Below are positions 7,101 through 14,235 of a stretch of DNA of 24,990 bases, piece after piece (the first letter of the stretch is position 1; every line of letters begins with the position of its first letter). The notes below the pieces were generated by a model. The model did not search any database and had not been told where the DNA came from. It worked only from the letters and a program-made list of their open reading frames with translations. The position numbers and the translations under genes were made by a program. This DNA comes from a virus. The DNA is taken from positions 1-24,990 of IMG/VR virus record IMGVR_UViG_3300037882_003700; one strand, 5' to 3'.

Positions 7101-9472
7101 GCGGGATGCAGTTCTGGAATTTCAATACCTCCACGGTGGAGAATGATCCCACCGCGCCGTATATCGATCCGGTGCTCGGCACCACCAACATCGCAATGGT
7201 GGGTGATGGTACTTCCGTCGAAGGTTCGATCGTCAGCGATAAATTCGTGGTACGTTCCAACCAGAATTATTCCATCGGCGCTGACTTCCGCGCCGACGAG
7301 GACGATCCCGGTGAGAGCCATATTTTCACCCTGCGCGTGTACGATTCCGATCAGAATCTGCTCTATGATTACACGGAGGATGAGGGAAAAATCTTCATCG
7401 ATCCGGCGCAGATTTCGACCGATGTGTTCACGCGCATCACCAGCACCTTCCTCATCCCTGGCGGAGGCGTATATGCCGATGTGCTGATCCATGCGCGCGG
7501 GCAGGGTATCTTGCATGTGGATGGTGTGCAGGCGCAGCGCGGCGCGGTGGCTACCGCTTTCAATCCTCACGTCGCCGAGGAATTGACGCCGGAAGATCTG
7601 GACATCATCGCCAACCCGGATAATACTCCTCCCGGCGAAGTAACAGGTCTCTCCGCCGCCGCGGGATTCCGCACGGTGACGCTGACTTTCACCCCACCCA
7701 GCGATTCAGACGTGGATCACTATGATGTGTTCCGTCACACCGCCAACGTGCTTTCCAGCGCCTCCCAGGTGGGAGACGCAATCGCCAACGTCTATGTCGA
7801 TACCGGTGTATTAACCGGCCTGACCTATTACTATTGGGTGCGCGCCGTCGATCGCTCCGGCAACCCTGGTGATTTCACCGGGCCGGTGAATGCCACCACC
7901 ACGCCTTTAACGCTGGCGGATTTCCAGGATCTCAGCATCGTCAACGCGAAAATCGCCAATGCCACCATCGATGACGCCAAGATCGCCACCGTGTCGGCGG
8001 GTAAGCTCACCGCGGGTACGATCACCGCCGGCCTGATTTCGCTCGGAAACGACCGTTTTAAGCTCGAAAGCAATCTCCGGCGCCTCACGGTGCAGGATGA
8101 TCTGAACATGCCTCGCGTGCTGCTTGGAAAGCTCGGCAGCGGCAACCAGGATTATGGTATCCAGATCTACAACTCCTCCGGCTTCCTGATCCTGGGTGCT
8201 GACGGGCTCGGCATCAATGTCGTGGGCGCGGGCCAGCTGCAGGACGGCGCGGTGACAACCGATAAGCTCGTCGCCAATGCGGTGGATGTGGACAAGCTGG
8301 CGGCGAATTCCGTGACCGCCGTTAAGATGGTCGCCGGTTCGGTGACGACGCCGAAGCTGGCGGCGGGCGCTGTTACCGCCGATAAGATGACGGTGGCTGT
8401 GCTCTCCGCGATCGTGGCGAATCTCGGCACCGTCACCGCCGGTACGCTGCAGGCGAATGGCCTTTCGGCGGAGCACAATTACTGGAACCTGGACACCGGA
8501 GCTTTCTCCATCGGGCGCGCGGACGGCGCGCAGTACATGCGCTTCAACCCGGATACGGGAAATATCGAAATCAAAGGCACCGTCATCATCGAAGGCGGCG
8601 AGAATTCCGTCGATTGGTCTGACATCGAAAACCGCCCGACCAATCTCGCAGGCATCAACCAGACAGAGGGTGACAAGCTGGCGGGCATCGCCGCTGGTGC
8701 GGACGTTACCGGCAGCAACACATCGGCCAACACGAACAATGTAGGATCCCTCACCACCGCGCAGGCGATTGCGAAGATCCTCGATCCCGCCGCTACCATT
8801 AACCAGACCGCCACCACCATCGACGGCGCCAAGATCACCACAGGCACCATCGTGGCGAACCGCCTGAGCGTGGCAACGCTGTCGGCGATCAGCGCGAATA
8901 TCGGCACCGTCACGGCGGGCCTGCTGCGCAACGGCGCGAATACCGCCTTCATGAATCTCGATGCAAGCGGTGGACAGCAATTCTTAAATTGCGGTAACAA
9001 CTTCATCGTCGATGCCAATGGAAACGTCACGCTGAATTCCGGCTCGATCAACGGAAACCTGATCGTGGCGGGTTCCATCACCGCCGGTCAGATCGTCGGC
9101 AACGGCATCACCGAAATGGGCGCCGGAACCAATCAGGTGACAGTGGTGATCGAGCCTGGAACGAAGATTATGTTCTTCGTCGATCTGTTTTACATCAACC
9201 AGTATGTGTGGCCTCCCAACGGCGGCAATTCCTTGCGAATGTGCTTGGCGACCGATCCCGCTTCGCAGACCGGAAACCCCAGCGGCCAGATCATGAACCC
9301 GGTTTGCACTTCGGCGTTTTGGGCTCCCGGCCCCGGCACCTATACGGTGAGGGTTTTCATTATCAACACGGCGGTGTTCCAGTGGACGAATTGGGTGTAT
9401 GTTGCAGACTCGCAAGGGTATAAAGGCGCTGCGGCTTCCGCGAACATCCGCTGGATTAAGGTGAAAAGATGA
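4196..9472 (+). CDS. Tail tip / host specificity protein, lambda gpJ-like, with Fn3 and carbohydrate-binding-like domains
   Basis: 1758 residues, longer than lambda gpJ (1132). The N-terminus (Gly-rich 'GAGGGGKQSGSS', then 'LRSADSVEVIIGIGEGEIGG') and the hub region ('RYIAGTFNATLFDDGNGTI', 'EFGRVSMDFIAVGC', 'EAVARANYKLL') follow the gpJ pattern. Fn3-like domains are seen around residues 764-845, 848-940 and 1142-1235. Residues about 960-1115 ('NLVRNGSFERGMQFWNF' ... 'LHVDGVQAQRG') look like a CBM4/9-type carbohydrate-binding jelly roll. From about 1240 comes a stalk of short repeats ('DDAKIATVSAGKLTAGTITAG', 'TTDKLVANAVDVDKLAANS', and two copies of a 17-residue LSAI-AN-GTVTAG unit). The last 120 residues form a separate beta-rich tip, probably the receptor-contact end. 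It acts at the tail tip in adsorption and DNA passage; the receptor cannot be read from the sequence. Confidence 0.9.
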   Translation: MIKKELLSRTMLYKPMRGAGGGGKQSGSSTPPTRTPDTLRSADSVEVIIGIGEGEIGGLVNGAKSFFVGDTVLQNADNTLNFEYFELEIRPGLPEDSADFLVPKLGGTSNNIPVNTALSSGVAVVRQMTQNQIDAIDLRLNVQQLFRQDDNGVYVHELNVSVEIKKDTDTIWLPAFQNATLPIRGKTTSTYVKELRIPVARTDDFWQVRVTKWSTNTDNNQATDVVWDSIQMINFDLKKYANTATCRVFAQATNQFSQIPEFSGIYKGRIVKVPSNYDTINRTYDGVWDGTFALSVTDNTAWILYDFVLNTRYGMSSAIQLNMDKYEVYDTGVWCDTPVDNGSGGFRPRYTFNGLISEPASAIETARYIAGTFNATLFDDGNGTIILRADMNQDATHLFSLENVTEEGFSYSFTDINSRYNDITVSFLNPDLNYAEDRRRVFDQDHIDEFGRVSMDFIAVGCTNPVEAVARANYKLLTGITEKQLVTFNTNRLGGVVEPFEVILVGDPTAGYALTGRIKSLNLARTVVTLRDALYLEVGTDYVMQIRGVGGLSSEHTVTVPSSGLVTQFNVSPALPSDTPEFAVFYLAEDPGEGIGAPKPFRVMSIEELQDDPDHIKITAHEINRNKFEDAETGIIHEPTQYSGLGDPSSIPGPTNVEFTETFNLNGNEVWLILTVTLPRNQYRYYTGEFEVWSRQLDEDDLPLGSFEQRVVQYGDTIINHPPGKFEFKILPKNSLGQTPPIGSVTSWEHVVGSAETVGTPPQPVENITYQLTPTGFIVQWDPPAGQTTVIHHYKVTEGVDEESATVLADNLKDPILVLDPMTKRSYNLFIYAVSTAQVPSDAENVTITNSAPVPPSNIRVEVGYETVMIFFDRNTEIDLVGYRIQFRQVGQNTWLDMDPSGLFDQGQPDTAYEFRVAAIDALTVLLEDEIWSTPRSVRTRNTIGVAQGIDEVKVSTTQNLVRNGSFERGMQFWNFNTSTVENDPTAPYIDPVLGTTNIAMVGDGTSVEGSIVSDKFVVRSNQNYSIGADFRADEDDPGESHIFTLRVYDSDQNLLYDYTEDEGKIFIDPAQISTDVFTRITSTFLIPGGGVYADVLIHARGQGILHVDGVQAQRGAVATAFNPHVAEELTPEDLDIIANPDNTPPGEVTGLSAAAGFRTVTLTFTPPSDSDVDHYDVFRHTANVLSSASQVGDAIANVYVDTGVLTGLTYYYWVRAVDRSGNPGDFTGPVNATTTPLTLADFQDLSIVNAKIANATIDDAKIATVSAGKLTAGTITAGLISLGNDRFKLESNLRRLTVQDDLNMPRVLLGKLGSGNQDYGIQIYNSSGFLILGADGLGINVVGAGQLQDGAVTTDKLVANAVDVDKLAANSVTAVKMVAGSVTTPKLAAGAVTADKMTVAVLSAIVANLGTVTAGTLQANGLSAEHNYWNLDTGAFSIGRADGAQYMRFNPDTGNIEIKGTVIIEGGENSVDWSDIENRPTNLAGINQTEGDKLAGIAAGADVTGSNTSANTNNVGSLTTAQAIAKILDPAATINQTATTIDGAKITTGTIVANRLSVATLSAISANIGTVTAGLLRNGANTAFMNLDASGGQQFLNCGNNFIVDANGNVTLNSGSINGNLIVAGSITAGQIVGNGITEMGAGTNQVTVVIEPGTKIMFFVDLFYINQYVWPPNGGNSLRMCLATDPASQTGNPSGQIMNPVCTSAFWAPGPGTYTVRVFIINTAVFQWTNWVYVADSQGYKGAAASANIRWIKVKR
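8399..8926 (+). repeat. Duplicated 17-residue stalk unit in the J-like protein
   Basis: Two near-identical coding units lie at 8399-8449 and 8876-8926 (residues 1402-1418 and 1561-1577). They read VLSAIVANLGTVTAGTL and TLSAISANIGTVTAGLL. The block between them holds another conserved piece (EIKGTVIIEGG, about 8567-8602). A related earlier piece is KLTAGTITAGL near 8004-8036. These units are common in phage tail-tip stalks and probably form a trimeric beta or coiled stalk; that structural role is inferred. Confidence 0.6.
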
Positions 9473-10491
9473 CCGATAAAACGATTAAAGATCGTGGCCT
9501 TCTTACGACGACGCTCCCGGCGGCGCTGGAGTTTTCATTCGATAAAGAAACCCGTCGGCAGGAGCTGATTTATTATTACCAATACGCGCTGGATAATACG
9601 CTGATCACCGTGATCGGAGAGCAATCACGCACCGCACTCATCCAAAAGACGTTCGCGGATCTTGGGGGCAGCGGCGCTTCGTGGCAGGAGGCTATGCGCT
9701 CCTGGCTGCAGACAGTCATACCAAGCGCGGAAACGAATCTTTACAAGCTCTGGCTCGCTTATTTTGTCAAGTACGCTACCACCCCCGACACAAAAGGAGT
9801 AACCTATGGTGGGCTTTCCGTGGAAGCGGCGTACCGGAAGTTTCTTACTGATTTCATCGGCGATGGAAGCAGCCAAGCTCCTTTCACTTTCAATTTCACG
9901 AATCCTGTTTTCGTCAGTGATCAGGCCGTCTTTAAGCAGCGGAAAGTGTTTCAGGACACTGCTACCTTGAGTGAGCTCGTCGAATTTATTGTCCATAGCA
10001 TCCGTGCTTTTAATGATACCGCGACTCTATCTGATGCTATGGTTCTGACGCAAAAGAAATTCTTCGCCGACTCCTTCGTGATCACCGACAGCATGGTGGC
10101 CGCGCTCAAGAAAGTTTTTGCAGATACAGTCACGATTACCGACGCTTTTACACGCCTCGTTACCTTCACCCGCACCTTCAACGACAGCGCAACTTTGTCG
10201 GAAACCGTTGCATATATACTACGGATTGCGAAGGCCGATACGGTGACGATTTCCGATTCGATGCTCTACACCCTGGCGAAAGTTTTCGGCGATACCGTGA
10301 CGATCAGCGATAGCGTGGAATTTCTACAAACCCTCGGCTTTGACATCGAGGAGTTTGTTACGCTTTCCGATCTCATGCTGGCGGTGCTGATAAAGAATAT
10401 CGCCGATACGATTACCATTTCCGACAGCGCCACCTTCGCCATCGGTGGCTACAACGTCGGAAACTATAACGAAGGCAATTACAATCGTTAA
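9469..10491 (+). CDS. Tail fibre-associated repeat protein (18-20 residue repeats)
   Basis: 340 residues; the start overlaps the gpJ-like stop (ATGA), so it is translated with the tip protein. Residues 1-145 form a mixed domain ('RRQELIYYYQYALDN', 'LYKLWLAYFVKYA') of unknown type. Residues 161-325 hold nine imperfect repeats of 18-20 residues, consensus F-x-D-T-x-T-I/L-S/T-D-S followed by a hydrophobic helix-like half. Unit starts at residues 161, 181, 199, 217, 237, 255, 273, 291 and 311. The C-terminus is a short GNYN repeat ('YNVGNYNEGNYNR'). No catalytic motif is visible. The likely role is an adhesin or fibre extension attached to the tail tip. The repeat is recognisable but I cannot name the family. 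Confidence 0.65.
   Translation: MTDKTIKDRGLLTTTLPAALEFSFDKETRRQELIYYYQYALDNTLITVIGEQSRTALIQKTFADLGGSGASWQEAMRSWLQTVIPSAETNLYKLWLAYFVKYATTPDTKGVTYGGLSVEAAYRKFLTDFIGDGSSQAPFTFNFTNPVFVSDQAVFKQRKVFQDTATLSELVEFIVHSIRAFNDTATLSDAMVLTQKKFFADSFVITDSMVAALKKVFADTVTITDAFTRLVTFTRTFNDSATLSETVAYILRIAKADTVTISDSMLYTLAKVFGDTVTISDSVEFLQTLGFDIEEFVTLSDLMLAVLIKNIADTITISDSATFAIGGYNVGNYNEGNYNR
9949..10428 (+). repeat. Nine-unit protein-level tandem repeat in the fibre-associated gene
   Basis: Unit lengths in residues are 20, 18, 18, 20, 18, 18, 18 and 20, so the spacing alternates between only two values. The core Asp-Thr/Ser-x-Thr-Ile/Leu-Ser/Thr-Asp/Glu is kept in nearly every unit, for example ADTVTITDA, NDSATLSET, GDTVTISDS and ADTITISDS. 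DNA identity between units is lower than protein similarity, so the array is old rather than freshly duplicated. Confidence 0.75.
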
Positions 10492-10533
10492 TGAAATCTT
10501 AAACCATGAACCGGCTACATTTAGGAGGATACC

Positions 10534-11151
10534 ATGCAACCCGATAATTCCACTGGAAATATTCCTGGCGTCGATATAGAGTTGGGCGACGATCCTGAAC
10601 AGGACAAAATCACCGTGGGGGAGCTTCCTATGTTTGCAGCGCTTGCGAGAAAACCGAATGTCCTGCTGGAGTTCTTCGGCCTGTGGCTCCTTAAGAAGCT
10701 CGGTTATCACGATGCGTTCAAGCTGAAATGGAACGTCCATGCCAAGCTCTGGAATCCGCTTACAGGGGAAGTGAAATACGAGGAGAATACCCACAATCTC
10801 GTCGTCACCACCGGCAAGGTGTGGCTCGCTAAAAAGCTCAATGAAGAATCGGTGACGGCGATGAGTCACGTTGCCATCGGCACGTCGAACCAATCGCCTG
10901 CCGCCGGCGACACCGGGCTGGTGGGAACCGAAGCAGGCCGCGTCTCCGTGACGCGCCAACGCACCAGCAACGCGGTGCTCTTTCCCGCTTCCTTCCCTCC
11001 CGGCACCGGCACCAATTCCAACATCAATGAAGCGGGTATCTTCGACGGCAGCTCCGGCACCACCATGCTGGCGCGCGTCGTTACCGCTTCCGCAATCAAC
11101 AAGACGGCATCCGACCAGCTGGACATCAACTGGACGATCACCGTCGGCTAA
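10534..11151 (+). CDS. Phage structural protein of unknown role (tail fibre region)
   Basis: 205 residues with a strong AGGAGG ribosome site 6 nt before the ATG. This gene follows the longest break (about 42 nt) in this part of the operon, so it has its own initiation. The N-terminus is acidic ('VDIELGDDPEQD'), then a helical part ('LLEFFGLWLLKKLGY'), then a beta domain with 'HNLVVTTGKVWLAKKL', 'SHVAIGTSNQSPAAGDT' and 'NEAGIFDG'. The 'AIGT...p..gDT.L..E..R' and 'E.GIFd' patterns recur in small phage tail-associated proteins near fibre genes. It is probably a virion component placed between the repeat protein and the tailspike. I recognise no enzyme motif. Confidence 0.6.
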   Translation: MQPDNSTGNIPGVDIELGDDPEQDKITVGELPMFAALARKPNVLLEFFGLWLLKKLGYHDAFKLKWNVHAKLWNPLTGEVKYEENTHNLVVTTGKVWLAKKLNEESVTAMSHVAIGTSNQSPAAGDTGLVGTEAGRVSVTRQRTSNAVLFPASFPPGTGTNSNINEAGIFDGSSGTTMLARVVTASAINKTASDQLDINWTITVG

Positions 11152-11169
11152 GCTCAGGGAGCCTGACGG

Positions 11170-13062
11170 ATGGCGCGTAATACAGCCGATGTGCTTAAAC
11201 TTACCGGCGCCGTAGGTCTCCCGGATCCGACGCTTGGTTCGAATTCTCAAACCCAGGGGTTTTGGGGCATCGACGTTAATGCGTTGCTGCTCACGATGGA
11301 CGGGGAATTCGCGTTAACCTACGCGGGCAATCCCAATGGCAGCGTGGCGGCGAATTATGTTGGCCGTCAGATCTTCGATACCTCCAACAAAAAAGTGTGG
11401 CGCGCGACTACCACCGGCAATGCCGCCACCGCCGTGTGGATGGACGCAGGTAAAGCGGAATCGGTGGACGTGCGCGACTTCGGCGCGATACCCGATGCCA
11501 AGGGCATCTACGATATTGTCTGCACCAACGGCTCCGCCACCGCCACTTCCGCCACGGCGAATTTCACCGCCGCTGATGTGGGAAAGCAGATCAAGATCTA
11601 CGACATCGCCAACGCGGTTTATATCTTCCGCGGCACGATCTCCGCGCGCAACAGCTCCACGTCGATCACCCTCTCCGGCAATGCTTCCGCCAGCTGCTCG
11701 GCGGGTAACGGGTATGGGTATTACGGCACGAACAATGCCACTGCGATCAATAATGCCCTCACCGCGGCGGCGGCGATGGTGCAGAGCACAATCAACGGCG
11801 CCAACTTCCCCCACGGCACCGGGCAGATCCGTGTCATCTTCCCCATCGATTACCGGGGATCGGGATACCTTTTCAACAGCACCCTGACACCGGGCCGGAA
11901 CGTGGTGATCGACGCCGATGCTATGCTGTTCAATAACTGCGGCAACGGCGCGGCGGATCGTACCTGGGCGATGACGGGAACCGGATTTCATATCAAGAAA
12001 CTGGTCATCGCGCATAACGGCGGGATGGGAATCGACATGGGTACGATTTCCGTCAACTCCTCCAGCGTGATCGAGGATCTGCAGCAATGGACGGTGGGTG
12101 TGAATTTCGACGGCGGCGCAACGCCCAACGCCCAAATCGCCCTCCGAATGACAGGGTACGATTTCATCATCAACAAGAACTGGTCGAAGGGCGGCAACAT
12201 CGCCGTGCATGGCAATCAGGTTTCCGACGTGTTCTGCGCCATGCCAATGGAGCTCATCGGCGCATCGGTATCGATCCAGGCCACCAGCGTGGAGAACGCC
12301 ACCTGGAGCTGGGTAACGGATACCGGCTCCTTCCTGGCGGCGGCGATCGACGGCTCTCGCAACAGCCGTTACTATGGCCGCGCGATGTCGGTGGTATCGA
12401 CGACCCTGACTTATGGTATCCAGATCGGTGAATATGATTCCACGAATAAATGCCGTGGCCTGCTGATCGATTATGTGGCGCAGCGCACCGGCGGCAAGGG
12501 CGCCAAGATCTCGAACTGCGAGGATTCGATCGTCCGTCTGCTGCTGACCAATGCGGCGTTGTTCAGCGCCAGCGGCGGGGCGATGACCGAGGGTGTGGTG
12601 TACGGCTCCGGGAATAATGAATGCCTGCTGGTCGAGCAAACCCGCGATGCAGCGATCACCAGCGCGTTCAGCGGCACTGTGGCTGGGATCCTGCGCGATC
12701 ATGCCGACGGCGCGGAAACCCTATATGGGCCGCAGGCGGCGGGATTAAAAAAGATTGTTTTATCAGGGGTTACGAACGATACCACCTTCTCGGTGCCGGC
12801 AAACCATTACATCGAGCATATCTTCGTTAACAATACCACCGCCAATGCCGTCACCGGCGGGCTCAAGATCGGCACCACTTCCGGCGCGACCGACATCGTG
12901 AATGGCTTCGCGGTGGGTGCCAATGCGAAAGTTTACATCGGCGATGCGGCTCTCCTCAAAAGATGGTTCTCGACAAGTGCGGCTCAAACGTGCTTCTTAC
13001 AGGATGTCACCAGTTGGAACAGTGCCAACCTGACCGTCACCATTATCCTGGGAGTCCTATGA
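11170..13062 (+). CDS. Tailspike / tail fibre with pectate lyase-like beta-helix (candidate depolymerase)
   Basis: 630 residues; AGGGAG lies about 11 nt upstream of the ATG. Residues 1-95 look like a virion-attachment head. Residues 99-110 ('VDVRDFGAIPDA') are the classic entry strand of phage right-handed beta-helix proteins (pectate lyase fold). A beta insert of about 70 residues separates it from the usual helix 'NNATAINNALTAAA' (from about residue 192). Many short Gly/Asn/Ser-rich strands follow to about 530, and a small beta domain ends the protein ('TFSVPANHYIEHIFVNN'). Such spikes bind and often cut surface polysaccharide. The fold is well supported; enzymatic activity is inferred, since no certain catalytic pair can be picked by eye. 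The stop overlaps the next start (ATGA). Confidence 0.75.
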   Translation: MARNTADVLKLTGAVGLPDPTLGSNSQTQGFWGIDVNALLLTMDGEFALTYAGNPNGSVAANYVGRQIFDTSNKKVWRATTTGNAATAVWMDAGKAESVDVRDFGAIPDAKGIYDIVCTNGSATATSATANFTAADVGKQIKIYDIANAVYIFRGTISARNSSTSITLSGNASASCSAGNGYGYYGTNNATAINNALTAAAAMVQSTINGANFPHGTGQIRVIFPIDYRGSGYLFNSTLTPGRNVVIDADAMLFNNCGNGAADRTWAMTGTGFHIKKLVIAHNGGMGIDMGTISVNSSSVIEDLQQWTVGVNFDGGATPNAQIALRMTGYDFIINKNWSKGGNIAVHGNQVSDVFCAMPMELIGASVSIQATSVENATWSWVTDTGSFLAAAIDGSRNSRYYGRAMSVVSTTLTYGIQIGEYDSTNKCRGLLIDYVAQRTGGKGAKISNCEDSIVRLLLTNAALFSASGGAMTEGVVYGSGNNECLLVEQTRDAAITSAFSGTVAGILRDHADGAETLYGPQAAGLKKIVLSGVTNDTTFSVPANHYIEHIFVNNTTANAVTGGLKIGTTSGATDIVNGFAVGANAKVYIGDAALLKRWFSTSAAQTCFLQDVTSWNSANLTVTIILGVL

Positions 13063-13460
13063 AGCACATAGTCTTAACCAATGAAGCAATAGAACAGCTA
13101 CTGGAAACCGAAGTACAACTCGCCGAGGACGGCTCCGACCGCGAGGCCGCTTTCGAGAAAATGCGCCAGCTCATCTGGCAGATCATCCTCAATCCGATGG
13201 AGCAGCAGAAGGAAGCAAACCTGGACTTCATCTATGATTTCATGAAGTGCAAGGACGCCATTCTGGACGTGATTAAAAACCCGGAGAAAGATCGTATTTC
13301 CTTGGAGGACAAGCAGTTCACTACCCTGCTCAACACCTTCAAGGCATTTAATAATTGGAATCTTCAAATCGGTCGTGTTATACTGACCGCCAGTGAGTGC
13401 CTGGACAAAGCAATGATGCCTGTCAGTGCGCCTCCGAAGAAATCAAAGGGAAAAGCATGA
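13059..13460 (+). CDS. Hypothetical helical protein
   Basis: 133 residues from ATG 13059, which overlaps the tailspike stop (ATGA) and has GGGAG 4 nt before it. The longer frame upstream (from 12963) lies inside the tailspike gene and was not used. The protein is acidic and nearly all helical ('NEAIEQLLETEVQLAEDGSD', 'MRQLIWQIILNPMEQQKE', 'LNTFKAFNNWNLQIGRVIL') and ends in a Lys-rich tail (PPKKSKGKA). There is no signal peptide or membrane span. Its stop overlaps the start of the RHH gene (ATGA), so the two are coupled and may work together. I do not recognise the family. Confidence 0.65.
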   Translation: MKHIVLTNEAIEQLLETEVQLAEDGSDREAAFEKMRQLIWQIILNPMEQQKEANLDFIYDFMKCKDAILDVIKNPEKDRISLEDKQFTTLLNTFKAFNNWNLQIGRVILTASECLDKAMMPVSAPPKKSKGKA

Positions 13461-13678
13461 CGCAGAATCCAAAAACCGAACGGCTCACGGTCGATCTGCT
13501 GCCGGATACCAAAAATAAGCTGCGGCTTATCACTGCCGTGCATGGAGAAAAGTATATGCAAAAGATGGTGATTCGGCTAATCGAAGAATGTTACAATCGC
13601 TGTAACCTCGGATCCATCTCTCAAGCGCAACAGAAGATGAATTTTACCGACGAGGAAATGCGTAACCTTCGAGCATAG
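13457..13678 (+). CDS. Ribbon-helix-helix-like small protein (CopG/Arc type)
   Basis: 73 residues from ATG 13457, overlapping the previous stop; AAAGGGAAAAG lies just upstream. The N-terminal pattern is a beta strand 'ERLTVDLLPDTKNKLR' followed by two helices ('LRLITAVHGEKYMQ' and 'MVIRLIEECYNRC'). This is the layout of RHH DNA-binding domains, where the strand reads the major groove as a dimer. The C-terminal 25 residues are a polar tail. A DNA-binding role is inferred from pattern only. It sits between the tailspike and the endolysin, so it could be a late regulator or an antitoxin-like partner of the preceding gene. Confidence 0.55.
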   Translation: MTQNPKTERLTVDLLPDTKNKLRLITAVHGEKYMQKMVIRLIEECYNRCNLGSISQAQQKMNFTDEEMRNLRA

Positions 13679-13688
13679 GAGAACCCTT

Positions 13689-14222
13689 ATGAATCCCGCA
13701 ACCGTTCAAGCCTTCATCGATAGCATCATCGTCAAGGAAACCGACAAATACACCAACCATCCCAAAGACAAGGGCGGGCCGACCAAGTACGGTATCACCC
13801 TCAAAACGCTTTCCGCGTGGCGTGGCAAGCCCACCACCGCCGAGGATGTTGAACATCTGCAGGAAGCGGAAGCGCGCGCGATTTACGAGAAAGAATACAT
13901 CACCGGCCCGCGTTTCGACATGATCAACCGGCCAGAGACGGCAGGTTTCCTCGTTGACTTCGGCGTTACCAGCGGCCCTTCGGATGCTGTGAAAGCGGTG
14001 CAGCGCGTGATGAACGCCGTGGGTGTTCCTCTCAAGGTCGATGGTATCATGGGGCCGAAAACCGCCGGTGCGATCAATGAATACACAGCACCGAAAGAAC
14101 TGCTGAACCGGCTCGTCGCCGAGCGTGTGATCTTCCACGTCGATGATACGCAGAAGCGCCCGGATCAGTTGGTGTTTCTTGAGGGGTGGGTGCGGCGCGC
14201 GCTGAGCTTCCTCATCTACTAA
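13689..14222 (+). CDS. Endolysin, glycoside hydrolase family 108 muramidase with peptidoglycan-binding domain
   Basis: 177 residues; the ribosome site AGGAG is about 7 nt before the ATG. The GH108 catalytic region is clear: E17 in 'IVKETDKYTNHPKDKGGPTKYGIT', split here as 'VKETDKYTNHP' and 'DKGGPTKYGIT', which matches the family's 'hEGGY.NDp.DpGG.T.yGIt'. The middle part 'AEARAIYEKEYITGP' and 'FLVDFGVTSGPSDAVKAVQ' also fits. The C-terminal half ('VDGIMGPKTAGAINEY' to the end) is the PG_binding_3 domain usual in this family. The enzyme cuts the glycan of peptidoglycan at lysis. No signal peptide or N-terminal anchor is seen, so it needs a holin for export. The Gly-Gly of the usual EGGY is replaced by Thr-Asp, a small deviation. 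Confidence 0.9.
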   Translation: MNPATVQAFIDSIIVKETDKYTNHPKDKGGPTKYGITLKTLSAWRGKPTTAEDVEHLQEAEARAIYEKEYITGPRFDMINRPETAGFLVDFGVTSGPSDAVKAVQRVMNAVGVPLKVDGIMGPKTAGAINEYTAPKELLNRLVAERVIFHVDDTQKRPDQLVFLEGWVRRALSFLIY

Positions 14223-14235
14223 ATCGAGAGAGTGT

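Noticed and set aside
5795-7570. 591-codon open frame on the minus strand
   Set aside because: It lies fully antisense to the J-like gene, is His/Arg/Ile-rich with no domain, and follows from the codon bias of the real gene.
7907-8980. 357-codon minus-strand frame with Gly/Asp/Arg repeats
   Set aside because: It mirrors the repetitive stalk codons of the J-like gene; there is no ribosome site and no recognisable protein.
11314-12702. 462-codon minus-strand frame
   Set aside because: Antisense to the tailspike gene, Arg/His-rich composition typical of shadow frames.
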